A stretch of DNA of 64,000 bases, taken from NCBI GenBank assembly GCA_964471535.1, contig CAYYHA010000001.1, forward strand, positions 1 to 64,000. The letters run 5' to 3'. A program made the position numbers and the translations under genes. This document shows, in pieces, positions 10,001-17,063 of the stretch (the first letter of the stretch is position 1; each line of letters opens with the position of its first letter). A model generated the notes under the pieces. The model was not told the origin of the DNA. It saw only the letters and a list, made by a program, of their open reading frames with translations, and searched no databases. Source of the DNA: CAYYHA01 sp964471535. GTDB taxonomy: Bacteria > Myxococcota > Myxococcia > SLRQ01.

Positions 10001-10122
10001 TTGTGGTCGCTCTCGCTCGTGGTGGCCCGAGCCACTGCGGTGGCCGGGCCACCGGGTCCGCCCAGGACCAAAAGCCAGGTGGCGAGTAGGAAGGCGAGCG
10101 TCAACCGAAGAGTGCGCTTCAT
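7045..10122 (-). CDS. S41 carboxyl-terminal processing peptidase with long C-terminal extension
   Basis: 1025 residues from the ATG at 10122, chosen because GGAG lies 8 nt upstream and a signal peptide follows (MKRTLRLTLAF). A PDZ domain (about 176-250) and the S41 core (about 270-445) are intact: LDLRGNPGG, HHSASASE with predicted catalytic Ser379, and SFGKGSVQ with Lys404, 25 residues later as in the family. Beyond residue 590 the protein is unusually long: two CARDB-like beta domains (about 595-700 and 705-815), a bacterial SH3-like domain (about 840-890) and an Ig-like domain (about 910-1000). The SH3 and Ig parts suggest binding to cell wall or envelope proteins. It precedes UUP1 by 36 bp, so it probably processes or regulates a partner in this operon. 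Confidence 0.9.
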   Translation of the reverse strand: MKRTLRLTLAFLLATWLLVLGGPGGPATAVARATTSESDHNLAALRLFNRVVLLVKDHYVDPDRFHPQQMLLSALDHVEKRIAEVLVDESDALATGKVVVTVGQKTRSFDISKVHSLWDMSFRLRDIFAFIEKNLVSTEDTREIEYAAINGMLATLDPHSNLLDPEQYTDMKMHTRGEFGGLGFVVSMRDGKLTVMKVLKGTPAHRGGILPRDVITRIEDESTVNMDLTDAVNRLRGKPGTKVTFYVARKSFPKERPFTLTRARIEIASIDPVKLLDGNVGYIRITNFQGNTPRDLKKALRNLREQAGGDLKGLVLDLRGNPGGLLEQAVEVADLFVPEGTIVSTVGMSNKLRQRKQATRPGTETELPLVVLIDHHSASASEIVSGAIKNLDRGVVIGSQSFGKGSVQVLYDLFDESALKLTIAQYLTPGDVSIQEVGITPDIRLRPTLVSKRRVMLFAPRLSMREKDLEEAIAKDVAGAAPGTTPRLALGGVEKDRQKPVATLDFLREPPPEGEELDEFEEPEWKEDFHVSFARELIAKAGAPTRSAMLEKARPVIAARRKAEAKRIKEAIEALGVDWSAPAQVKVQQPDLAATLRLEGKARAGETVQAALTLTNQGTLPLYRVRAWTETASPPHVPYSRLFDRLEFLFGALPPGSSRTWKVPVELPEDLPSRRELLKVHIEAEGLDEIETLPAEVSVEGLPEPVFAFAVEVDDSEKGNADGRLSPGEEAEVVVVVKNTGAGPALDAVASLKNLENEKVYIRQGRHVIGKLPRNQVARAPMRLDLKPGYDRPLARMRVTVYDRKLGEYTADEIHIPTAPESLPSKAVKGTIRLDSDAPILAWAAEDGEVIAEAGRGALLPVTHRVGSFWRVRFGNGRVGFVSAAHARRLPKARRKARGEIAAVFPHTPPRIVLNAPAEGVTTDAERFKLSGVASDDRQVRDVYVFLNNQKIFFRAHNGEGDPTLPFSTEVPLDEGPNTVVVFARENDDLISRRTLSIYRHPAAIARRGGEEEKGAAPVPGVPAP

Positions 10123-10308
10123 TCGTGCTCCATCGCTGTGGAAGGGCAATCGCATTCAGAGCCCCATGGTACTCGTGGCGTGCCCGCGTACACAACGCGG
10201 GGACCTGCCTGGCAGAATGCCCCAGCCACGGCCACTATTCCCCCGGCGGAGCTCCCGATGCGCCGCGTCCTGCGTCAGGCAGCCGCCCCAGCACCGGGAC
10301 TCCGGGGC

Positions 10309-11370
10309 TTAGTTGCCAGCCGGCGCGGGGTGGCTTGGTGGCCGCCGGTGACGCTTCGTCCTCCGGCTCGCCTTCCTCCGCGCCTTGGGCTTCTCTTTCT
10401 TCGTTGCCTGCGCGGCGCCGCCGCGGCGCAGGCGCTCGAGTGCCGCCCGCACGCGCTGGCTCTCCGGGGCCAGCTCGAGGGCCTTCTCGAAGGCGGCCTT
10501 CGCCCCGGCGCGATCACCGGATGCCTCGAGAATGCGCCCATAGGCGAAGTGCACCGACGCGTCGCCGGGATGCCGTGCTGCGAGCTGTCGCGCCGCCGCC
10601 ACCGCCTCGGCGTGTCGTCCGAGTGCGGAGAGGGTCAGCGCCCGCCGCAGCGCCGCTTGTGGGTGCTCGGGTGCGAGGCGCAGCGTTTCGTCGTAGGCCG
10701 CAAGCGCCTCTTCGGCTCGCCCCAGCGCCGCCAGGGCGTTTCCATGGACGAAGTGGGCCTCGGCGTCCTGCGGCGCCTTCGCCAGGGCCGCCTGGATGGG
10801 TGCCAAGGCGTCGGCGGCACGTCCGGCGGTGACCAGCGCATAGCCCAGATCCACGAGCACCTCGGGCGATGGGGAGACCTTGGCGGCCGCCTCGAGGTGG
10901 TCCAGAGCCTCCTTCTGCTTCCCCGCGAGCAAGAGCGTCATCCCCAGCTCGTGGTGCGCCTCCGGGCGCTTGGGATCGATTCGAATGGCCTCCCGGTAGC
11001 TCTGGGTCGCCCTGGCCGAGGCGCCGGAGAGGTCGTAGGCGAGGCCCAGGAAGAGTCGCACCTCGTAGTCCTGCGGCGACTCGGCCGCGGCGGCCTCGAG
11101 GTGAGTGATGGCGCGCCCGAGGTCGCCGGTGCGCGAGTAGGCGATGCCGAGTGCACGGTGGGCACCCGGGACCTTCGGGTCCTGCTCGAGGGCCATCTCG
11201 AGGGCTTCGATCGCCTTCTGCTCCTCACCCCGATCGAGATAGCTCGTCCCCACCTTCACCAGCTGCGAGGCGCTCAGCTCGGCGTGGGCGGGCACCGCGA
11301 GGAGGAGCGCCAGGAGGAGGGCGAGGCGGTGCGCCGCCCGCCAGTCGAAGACCGTCGTTTGGCATCTCAT
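10309..11370 (-). CDS. Tetratricopeptide repeat protein, exported
   Basis: 353 residues with a signal peptide (hydrophobic stretch about 16-28, AHA cleavage site) followed by about eight TPR units from residue 33 to 320, recognisable by the repeated A--LG-A/Y---G and A----LAP-- spacing. The C-terminal 40 residues are very basic (Lys/Arg-rich) and could bind DNA, nucleotide polymers or acidic surfaces. TPR proteins scaffold protein complexes; here a periplasmic partner of the S41 protease, which starts 186 bp downstream, is plausible but unproven. The start overlaps the VOC gene stop by 4 nt (ATGA), so it is cotranscribed with it. Confidence 0.8.
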   Translation of the reverse strand: MRCQTTVFDWRAAHRLALLLALLLAVPAHAELSASQLVKVGTSYLDRGEEQKAIEALEMALEQDPKVPGAHRALGIAYSRTGDLGRAITHLEAAAAESPQDYEVRLFLGLAYDLSGASARATQSYREAIRIDPKRPEAHHELGMTLLLAGKQKEALDHLEAAAKVSPSPEVLVDLGYALVTAGRAADALAPIQAALAKAPQDAEAHFVHGNALAALGRAEEALAAYDETLRLAPEHPQAALRRALTLSALGRHAEAVAAARQLAARHPGDASVHFAYGRILEASGDRAGAKAAFEKALELAPESQRVRAALERLRRGGAAQATKKEKPKARRKASRRTKRHRRPPSHPAPAGN

Positions 11371-11855
11371 CGCGGGCGCGCTCCGTTGGAATGGGTGCGG
11401 GCAGCCGGGCCGCTTGCCGAGCCCTGTGCGTCCGAGGCATCTCCCACGCGCGGATCGTCGGCCATGCCGAAGACCGCCTCGAAGCGCTCGTAGTACTTGA
11501 ACTCGAGCAGGTTGTGGGAGGGGTCCTCGAGGAAGAAGTGGCGGTGCTCCATGGGCTGTCCCACGAAGCGGCGGCCGGGTCCGCGGTAGAAGGGAATCCC
11601 CCGCGCCTGGATCCGCTCCACGAGGCGCTCGTATGCGGCAGCCTCGTCGAAGACCAATCCAAAGTGACGGGGGTAGATGCTCCTGGGGGGAGCGGGCGGC
11701 GCATCGACGCGGTGGGCCACGATCTGATGGCCGAAGAAGTTCAGAATCAGCGAGCCCTCGGAGCGCCGCCCCCGGGTGCAGCCAAGCCCTTCCACGTAGA
11801 ACCGCTCCGCCGCGTCCAGATCGTGGACGGGAAAAGCCAGGTGGAAGCGGATCAT
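11367..11855 (-). CDS. VOC family (glyoxalase/dioxygenase superfamily) protein
   Basis: 162 residues. The N-terminus is the first VOC beta-alpha-beta-beta-beta module (FHLAFPVHDLDAAERFY), and the second follows with HRHFFLEDPSHNLLEFKYYE. His5 and the Glu of LLEFKY are the expected metal ligands. The closest general type is the glyoxalase-like protein acting on small aldehydes or aromatic substrates; the substrate cannot be told. The last 30 residues are a low-complexity tail rich in Ala/Gly/Arg. Start and stop both overlap neighbours by 4 nt, placing it in one transcript with the 140-residue membrane protein and the TPR gene. Confidence 0.85.
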   Translation of the reverse strand: MIRFHLAFPVHDLDAAERFYVEGLGCTRGRRSEGSLILNFFGHQIVAHRVDAPPAPPRSIYPRHFGLVFDEAAAYERLVERIQARGIPFYRGPGRRFVGQPMEHRHFFLEDPSHNLLEFKYYERFEAVFGMADDPRVGDASDAQGSASGPAARTHSNGARPR

Positions 11856-12274
11856 CGGTGGGTCTCCCCGCCCAGTGGGAGCACCCGAACTTCGTCGGTG
11901 GGGATAGGCCCTAGGTCATGGAACCGCGCCTCCATCTCCTCGATCTCTCCGCGCATGTGCATGAGCAGCAAGCCACCGCCGATGCCGGCCACGCCAAGGA
12001 GCCCGGCGAGCTCACCCAAGGTCTGCTGGCGCCGGGCCGCACGCTTCCGCGCCTCGAGGGCGATGCGTGCGTCCCGTCGCGTTCGGTCTCCCGCGATCTG
12101 CCGCAACCTCTGTCCCCGAGCGACGTAGGACCGGGCAGCAAGGACTGCGTCCCCAGAGAGGCGCGCTTCAGCGGCGCGGATCGCGTCCATCTCCAAGCGC
12201 GCTCCAAAGCCGAGATACAGCCCAGCGCCCACGAGGATGAGGCCGGCGGTGAGGAGGAGGTGGTGAGCCTGCAC
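11852..12274 (-). CDS. Small two-helix membrane protein, hypothetical
   Basis: 140 residues from a GTG at 12274. A hydrophobic helix at residues 5-24 is followed by a charged Ala/Arg-rich helix (about 35-95) and a second hydrophobic Gly-rich helix (about 97-115), then a short polar tail. This looks like an inner-membrane hairpin with a coiled stalk. There is no Shine-Dalgarno site; TACCAT sits 9 nt before the GTG, suggesting a leaderless mRNA. It probably leads the cluster VOC-TPR-S41-UUP1, since each following gene is tightly spaced. No family recognised. Confidence 0.6.
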   Translation of the reverse strand: MQAHHLLLTAGLILVGAGLYLGFGARLEMDAIRAAEARLSGDAVLAARSYVARGQRLRQIAGDRTRRDARIALEARKRAARRQQTLGELAGLLGVAGIGGGLLLMHMRGEIEEMEARFHDLGPIPTDEVRVLPLGGETHR

Positions 12275-12283
12275 GGGACCCAA

Positions 12284-12289
12284 ATGGTA
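12284..12289 (-). promoter_or_regulatory. Candidate -10 element, leaderless start at 12274
   Basis: TACCAT on the minus strand, 9 nt before the GTG of the 140-residue membrane protein; TTGTGG lies 16 nt upstream as a possible -35. There is no Shine-Dalgarno sequence. Prediction from pattern only. Confidence 0.4.
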
Positions 12290-12354
12290 GCAGGATGCCG
12301 TCAGCCCACAAGGCGGCGCCGCAGGGTGCGGCCACCGCGTCGCGCCCGCGGCGC

Positions 12355-13122
12355 CTACGTCTCCTGCTGCGTCGGACGAAGCAGCAGGTCGTGGTACTCG
12401 ACGTGGGGCGGCGCGGAGAGCACGTGGACGAGGGCGTCGGCGAGGTCCTCGGGGGTGAGGACCGGGTAGCGCCCGTACGCGGCCGCCTCCGCTTCCAAAG
12501 AGCCGTGGTACTTCCGTGCGAACTCGGTGCGGACGAAGCCGGGGGAGAGGGCGGTGACGCGGATACCACTTCCGAGGCTGCGCAGCTCCCGGCGAAGCGC
12601 CTCGGTGAGCGCTCGCACGGCGAACTTGGTCGCGGCGTAGACGCCGCTGCCGTCGGGGACACGGTGGCCAGCCATCGAGGAGACGTGCACCACGTGGCCG
12701 GCATCGCCGCGGCGGCGCATGTCGGCGACGGCCTCCCGTGTGGCGATGCACAGCGCGAGCACGTTCACTTCGAGCATCTCCCGCCAAGCGTCGGCGGGCC
12801 CCTCGGTGAGGGGCGCCGCGCGTCCGAGCCCGGCATTGTTCACGAGCACGTCGACTCCACCCCACTCGGCACGGATCCGATCGAAGACGGCCAGGATCTC
12901 CTCCTCGCGGCGCAGGTCGGCGCCGATGGCGTAGAACTCACCGCCTGCCGCCGTGATGGCCTCGCCGAGCGATTCGAGGCGGTCGGTGCGCCGCGCGCAC
13001 CCTGCCACCAGCAGTCCCTCCTGCGCCAGACGCAGCGCCATGGCGCGGCCGATGCCACTCGAGGCACCGGTGACGAGGGCCACCTTCCCCCTCCAACGAT
13101 CCATCCCGGAAGCCGTTGCCAT
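12355..13122 (-). CDS. Short-chain dehydrogenase/reductase
   Basis: 255 residues of classical SDR type. TGASSGIG (about residues 18-25) is the cofactor loop, NNAG follows strand 4, and the catalytic Ser (HVSSMAG), Tyr and Lys (YAATK) are all present. The Arg residues after strand 2 (CARRTDR) suggest NADP(H) preference. SDR enzymes interconvert alcohols and ketones; the substrate is not predictable here. The first ATG (13122) is used because TAGGCT lies 6 nt upstream with TTGGGT 17 nt further; an in-frame ATG at 13104 is possible. It is divergent from the PhaC-like gene, with both promoters in a 99-bp gap. Confidence 0.88.
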   Translation of the reverse strand: MATASGMDRWRGKVALVTGASSGIGRAMALRLAQEGLLVAGCARRTDRLESLGEAITAAGGEFYAIGADLRREEEILAVFDRIRAEWGGVDVLVNNAGLGRAAPLTEGPADAWREMLEVNVLALCIATREAVADMRRRGDAGHVVHVSSMAGHRVPDGSGVYAATKFAVRALTEALRRELRSLGSGIRVTALSPGFVRTEFARKYHGSLEAEAAAYGRYPVLTPEDLADALVHVLSAPPHVEYHDLLLRPTQQET

Positions 13123-13128
13123 GCGCCG

Positions 13129-13157
13129 AGCCTAGACCGGCGCCTCGCCACACCCAA
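13129..13157 (-). promoter_or_regulatory. Candidate promoter of the SDR gene (leaderless)
   Basis: On the minus strand TTGGGT (13152-13157), a 17-nt spacer and TAGGCT (13129-13134), then 6 nt to the ATG at 13122. There is no ribosome-binding site, so the mRNA would start at or next to the ATG. Confidence 0.45.
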
Positions 13158-13183
13158 GCCGCGCCGCAGGTGAAGGGGGCCCT

Positions 13184-13212
13184 TTGGGCCAACAGGGTGA
13201 CGGGACTACCAT
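13184..13212 (+). promoter_or_regulatory. Candidate promoter of the PhaC-like gene (leaderless)
   Basis: TTGGGC (13184-13189), a 17-nt spacer and TACCAT (13207-13212), then 9 nt to the ATG at 13222. It closely resembles the opposing promoter of the SDR gene in the same gap. Confidence 0.45.
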
Positions 13213-13221
13213 GGGGCGGCG

Positions 13222-14313
13222 ATGGATCTTCGCACCGCTGCGCACCGTGCCGTCCACCGCTTCGTCAACGGCCTCGACTGGTGGCTCCGGGATCCCTCGG
13301 AGATCGTCGACCGAACCCCGCACGAGATCGTCTTCCGCCAGGGAAAGCTCAATGTGCGTCACTACCTGGTCGAGGAAGACGAGGACGAGTGGGAGCTGGG
13401 GCAAGGGGCGCTGCGCGTCGAGCGGCACACGCAGCGCTATCCGGTGCTCCTCGTCCCACCCCTGATGATCAAGCCCTTCGTCTATGACCTGGCCCCTGGG
13501 CGCAGCTACGTGGAGGTGCTCCTGCGCGAAGGTTTCGAGGTGTACCTGGTCGACTTTGGCGAGCCGGACCGGGCCGACGAGTACGTGAGCCTCGACCACT
13601 ACGTGCTGGAGTGGATGCCTGCCGCGATCGATGCCACGATCCGGCACCACGGCGGCGGGGGGATCGGCCTCGTCGGCTACTGCATGGGCGGCCTCTTCGG
13701 GCTCATGCATACCAGCGTCAACGAGGACGAGCGCGTCAAGGGGATCGTCACCATCGGTGCGCCCATCGACAGCCACGAGATGGGGCTGCTCGCCTTCGTC
13801 GTGAAGCACGCACACGGTCAGGTCGACTTCTTGGCGCGTCGCCTCGGCAACATCCCCGGACGTCTCTCGAGCACCGCGTTCAAGATGATGGCGCCGGTGA
13901 AGAATGCGACCCGCTACGCCGACCTGTTCATCAACATGTGGAACGACGAGTACGTCAACCGCTTCGATGCGCTCGGCCAGTGGACCGAGAACTTCATCGA
14001 CTACCCGGGAACGGCGTTTCGAGAGTTCCTGGAGAAGTTCCTCAAGGAGAATCAGCTCAAGGACGGCCGCATGACCTTCCGCGGGAAGCCGGCAGACCTC
14101 TCCTGGATTCGTGCGCCCATCCTCGCCTTCGCCGGCAAGACGGACCAGGTGGTGCCGGTGAAAGCGGCGGCGGGCATCCTCGACGTGGTGGGGAGCGAGG
14201 TGAAGGAGCTTCGCGTGGTCCCCGGTGGCCACATGGGGGTCTTCGCAGGGAGCCACGCACCCCGGGCCGTGTGGGAGCCCAGTGCGCGCTTCCTGGCCCG
14301 CCACATGGTGTGA
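13222..14313 (+). CDS. PhaC-like alpha/beta hydrolase (polyhydroxyalkanoate synthase family)
   Basis: 363 residues, the length of class III PHA synthase PhaC subunits. The lipase-like box is GYCMGG with Cys154 as nucleophile rather than Ser, which distinguishes PHA synthases from ordinary lipases. An Asp in GKTDQVVP (about 314) and a His in GGHMGV (about 341) complete the triad. VLLVPPLMIKPFVYDL and VYLVDFGEP are further family landmarks. PHA synthase polymerises (R)-3-hydroxyacyl-CoA into storage granules. No PhaE or phasin gene is adjacent, so a related acyl-transfer or hydrolase role is possible. A MaoC hydratase lies far away at 60380. Confidence 0.8.
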   Translation: MDLRTAAHRAVHRFVNGLDWWLRDPSEIVDRTPHEIVFRQGKLNVRHYLVEEDEDEWELGQGALRVERHTQRYPVLLVPPLMIKPFVYDLAPGRSYVEVLLREGFEVYLVDFGEPDRADEYVSLDHYVLEWMPAAIDATIRHHGGGGIGLVGYCMGGLFGLMHTSVNEDERVKGIVTIGAPIDSHEMGLLAFVVKHAHGQVDFLARRLGNIPGRLSSTAFKMMAPVKNATRYADLFINMWNDEYVNRFDALGQWTENFIDYPGTAFREFLEKFLKENQLKDGRMTFRGKPADLSWIRAPILAFAGKTDQVVPVKAAAGILDVVGSEVKELRVVPGGHMGVFAGSHAPRAVWEPSARFLARHMV

Positions 14314-14378
14314 CCCGTCCGGTCGGCCTCCGCGCGAGGTGGGGTGCCGAGCTCCGAGCTCGGGCTGTGCGGCCCTGC

Positions 14379-14400
14379 AGGCGCGGCACTTCCCGCGCCT
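14379..14400. terminator. Hairpin between convergent genes, candidate terminator
   Basis: AGGCGCGG, a 6-nt loop and CCGCGCCT form a perfect 8-bp stem directly after the stop of the IgGFc-type lipoprotein gene. A second perfect inverted repeat (8 + 1 + 8) lies at 14347-14363. Neither has a U-tract. Position between two convergent stops supports a bidirectional termination role. Confidence 0.35.
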
Positions 14401-16812
14401 CTAGCCTCCCGGATTGATCACCACGATCGATTGCAGGTCGAGGCCCGCTGGATAGCCGTAGCTCACGTACTCGTCGTAGCCGTAGACGGTGACGCCGAAG
14501 GGCTGGTCGCTGGAGATGCTGTGGGTGCCGTCCGTGACGGAGACGCGGCCAACCTCGTAGCTGCTGCTTCCCGCCTGGATCCAGGTGGTGTTCACTGGAG
14601 AGCCGTCGAGAAGGATCGTCGCGCCCGTGGGGCGGACGACGTTCACGTAGTCCTGCGCGATCGTGGAGGGGGTGACGAAGCTGTAGCGGCGCTTGTACTG
14701 CGCGGTGGGCGCGGCGAGGATCATCGTGGGATCGCCCATCGTGCTGCCCGTGGCGTCCTGTCCCACCATGAACTGCCCCACCAGGATGGGGTGGTCGATG
14801 TCCTGGCTCTGCACCACGAAGTCCATCGCCGTCTGCAGCTCCACCCACTCGCCGGCGTTGAGGGTGACGTTGGCGTGGACGGACGGCGGCGAAAAGCTCA
14901 GCACCGTTCCATCTGCCGCAGCCACGATCCGCCACAGGTCCCCCACGGCCGTGTTGCCGCCGGGGGGCGGCTGGGTCCGCGCCGCGACGTAGTGGTTGCC
15001 CCAAGTGGCGAAGGGCGGCATCTGCTGCTCCATGTGGTCGCAGGCCCACTTGTCGTAGGGGAGCAGGCGGCAGTCCGAACCGGCGTAGACGGCGACGGGC
15101 TTGTCGCTGGTGATGATGGTGCCCGTCAGATCGCTCCCTGGATACTCGGTGTGTGTGTCGGTGAGCGTTTCCAGGTTGAAGAAGCCACAGCTGAGCGGGC
15201 GGGTGAAGGTTTGCGCCGCCGGCGTCCCGTAGCGATCGCTGGCGAGCTGCAGCACTTCGAACTGCGCCAACGAGACGGTGACCTGCTGCCCCGGTGCGAT
15301 CTGGCTGGGAAGGGATCCACCCGGTGCGATGGCGCCGCGTGCCACGATGGTCACCTGGGTCGTCCCCGGTGCGGTGGCGACGATCGTGACGAAGGAGGGG
15401 AGGTCGAAGTCGACCTGCTGCCCGTCGCTGCACTCCCGGTGCAAGCTCATGTGGGGGACGGTCATGGCGAGGTAGGTGCTCGCTGGCGAGGCCGCCGGGT
15501 CGCCGAGGATGTGGGCCGGCAGGAGCAGGGAGGCATCGTTGCTGTACGAGAACGTGCCTCCATCCGCCGAGAGGATCGGGTTGAACTGGTAGACGGTGAC
15601 CGGCACCGTGCTGGTCAGCCGGTAGGCGGTCGCGCCCTTCTGGGTCTGACTGCGCCCGTTGGCGTCCACCGCGGGGAGCGCGTTCCAGGGCAGGCGCAGC
15701 TCCTGCAAGTTGCCGCCTGGGATGCTCGCCGACGCCACGGTGCTCCCGCTCGCGTCCTCGACGGTGATCTGTGCGGTGGTCCCCAGGTGGGGATTGCCGA
15801 TCACCAGCGCATAGTCGTCGTGGAAGATCGGGTCGATCTGCGTGTTCGAGAGCGCCACCGGCCAGTACTCACAACCGATGTAGGACCGCGTGTTCACCGC
15901 CTCGTCGCAGAGCGAGACGCAGGCCCCCTGGCGGCAGGTTGCCGCCTGCGCCGCGCAGTCCTCGACGGGGTCATAGCCGGTGCCACTCGCGTTGCACTCC
16001 TCGACCGCTTCCCCGTTGCAGATGCGTGTCCCCGGCGTGCAGCTGAAGGCCACGCACTCACCTAGGTTGCCATCGCAGGTCGCGTTGGCGCCGCACGGCT
16101 CGGTCTGCCAGGCGGTGCCGGTGGCGTTGCAGACCTCGCGGGTGTTCTGATCGGCGCAGCGGGCCTCCCCCGGGCTGCAGAGCTGACAGGTTCCCTCGAT
16201 GCAGGTGCCGGCGCCGCAGTCGCTCGGGCTGCCCCACCCGCTCCCGTCCGCCGCGCAGGTCTCCACCGCGTTGCCGTTGCAACGGGTGGTGCCCGGGGCG
16301 CAGGCGGCACAGGCGCCCGCCACGCAGACCGGTGTGGAATCGGCGCAGGGCGTCTCGATCCATTGGCTTCCGTCGTCCGAGCAGGTCGCAAGGCCCGTTG
16401 CGTCGCTGTTGCACTGCACGGTGCCGGGCGTACAGATGCCCATGGGGCCGCCGTCCTCCGAGCCGCCGTCGGCGGGGCTCCCGCCATCGGAGCCGCCGTC
16501 GGGACCGCCCGCACTTTCACAGGCACCGGTGAGCACGTTGCAGGTCTCTCCCGGCCCGCAGTCGCTGTCGCGCATGCACACCGAGGGCGCCTCGCAGACC
16601 CCGCCGTTGCACACGGTTCCGGAGGGGCAGTCGCTGTCGAAGAGGCAGGTACCGGTGGCGCCGTCGCTTCCACCGCCTCCACCCCCATCCCGTCGGCCGC
16701 CACTGTCCGGCTCGGGGCAGGCCACCATCGAGAGAGCCAGCAGCGCGCCCACGATCGGCAGCGCCCGGCGCGCCCTCCACTTTGGTCCCGTCTGGTCCGG
16801 CGTACGGTGCAT
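14401..16812 (-). CDS. Cys-rich lipoprotein with IgGFc-binding-like domain
   Basis: 803 residues. A signal peptide ends in a lipobox-like MVAC, giving lipidated Cys32. Gly/Asp/Ser-rich linkers follow, with short Cys repeats (DSDCPSGTVC, DSDCGPGETC, then CTPGT--CN-type units at about 120-280) that resemble the disulfide-rich modules common in myxobacterial surface lipoproteins. Residues about 300-800 form a beta-rich region matching the IgGFc-binding-like domain of deltaproteobacteria. Function is unknown; surface adhesion is a guess. GGAGAGGGAG upstream of the ATG gives a normal ribosome-binding site. The gene stands alone, divergent from the GT-C-like gene. Confidence 0.78.
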   Translation of the reverse strand: MHRTPDQTGPKWRARRALPIVGALLALSMVACPEPDSGGRRDGGGGGGSDGATGTCLFDSDCPSGTVCNGGVCEAPSVCMRDSDCGPGETCNVLTGACESAGGPDGGSDGGSPADGGSEDGGPMGICTPGTVQCNSDATGLATCSDDGSQWIETPCADSTPVCVAGACAACAPGTTRCNGNAVETCAADGSGWGSPSDCGAGTCIEGTCQLCSPGEARCADQNTREVCNATGTAWQTEPCGANATCDGNLGECVAFSCTPGTRICNGEAVEECNASGTGYDPVEDCAAQAATCRQGACVSLCDEAVNTRSYIGCEYWPVALSNTQIDPIFHDDYALVIGNPHLGTTAQITVEDASGSTVASASIPGGNLQELRLPWNALPAVDANGRSQTQKGATAYRLTSTVPVTVYQFNPILSADGGTFSYSNDASLLLPAHILGDPAASPASTYLAMTVPHMSLHRECSDGQQVDFDLPSFVTIVATAPGTTQVTIVARGAIAPGGSLPSQIAPGQQVTVSLAQFEVLQLASDRYGTPAAQTFTRPLSCGFFNLETLTDTHTEYPGSDLTGTIITSDKPVAVYAGSDCRLLPYDKWACDHMEQQMPPFATWGNHYVAARTQPPPGGNTAVGDLWRIVAAADGTVLSFSPPSVHANVTLNAGEWVELQTAMDFVVQSQDIDHPILVGQFMVGQDATGSTMGDPTMILAAPTAQYKRRYSFVTPSTIAQDYVNVVRPTGATILLDGSPVNTTWIQAGSSSYEVGRVSVTDGTHSISSDQPFGVTVYGYDEYVSYGYPAGLDLQSIVVINPGG

Positions 16813-17049
16813 GGGCTCCCTCTCCTTCCCAGCATAGCCCCCGGCAGGGCGTCGCGGAGAGTAGCCGCTCGAGAGCGCCTGTGGGTCCCGCCGGCGCTTT
16901 CGTAAGCCTACATCGACCTACATGGCCTAGAAGGGCCCCGGGCGCGGGCGCGCCTTCGGGGCGCCGACACCTAGGGCCTCCCCTCGGTTCCTATGCTCCG
17001 CCGCCCGGGCTCGGTGGGGCTCCACTTCTCTCGGCCGCGCGCCTTGGCG

Positions 17050-17055
17050 TACCGT
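17050..17055 (+). promoter_or_regulatory. Candidate -10 element, leaderless start at 17064
   Basis: TACCGT ends 8 nt before the GTG of the GT-C-like gene; no Shine-Dalgarno site or clear -35 is visible. Confidence 0.3.
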
Positions 17056-17063
17056 CCTCGCCC

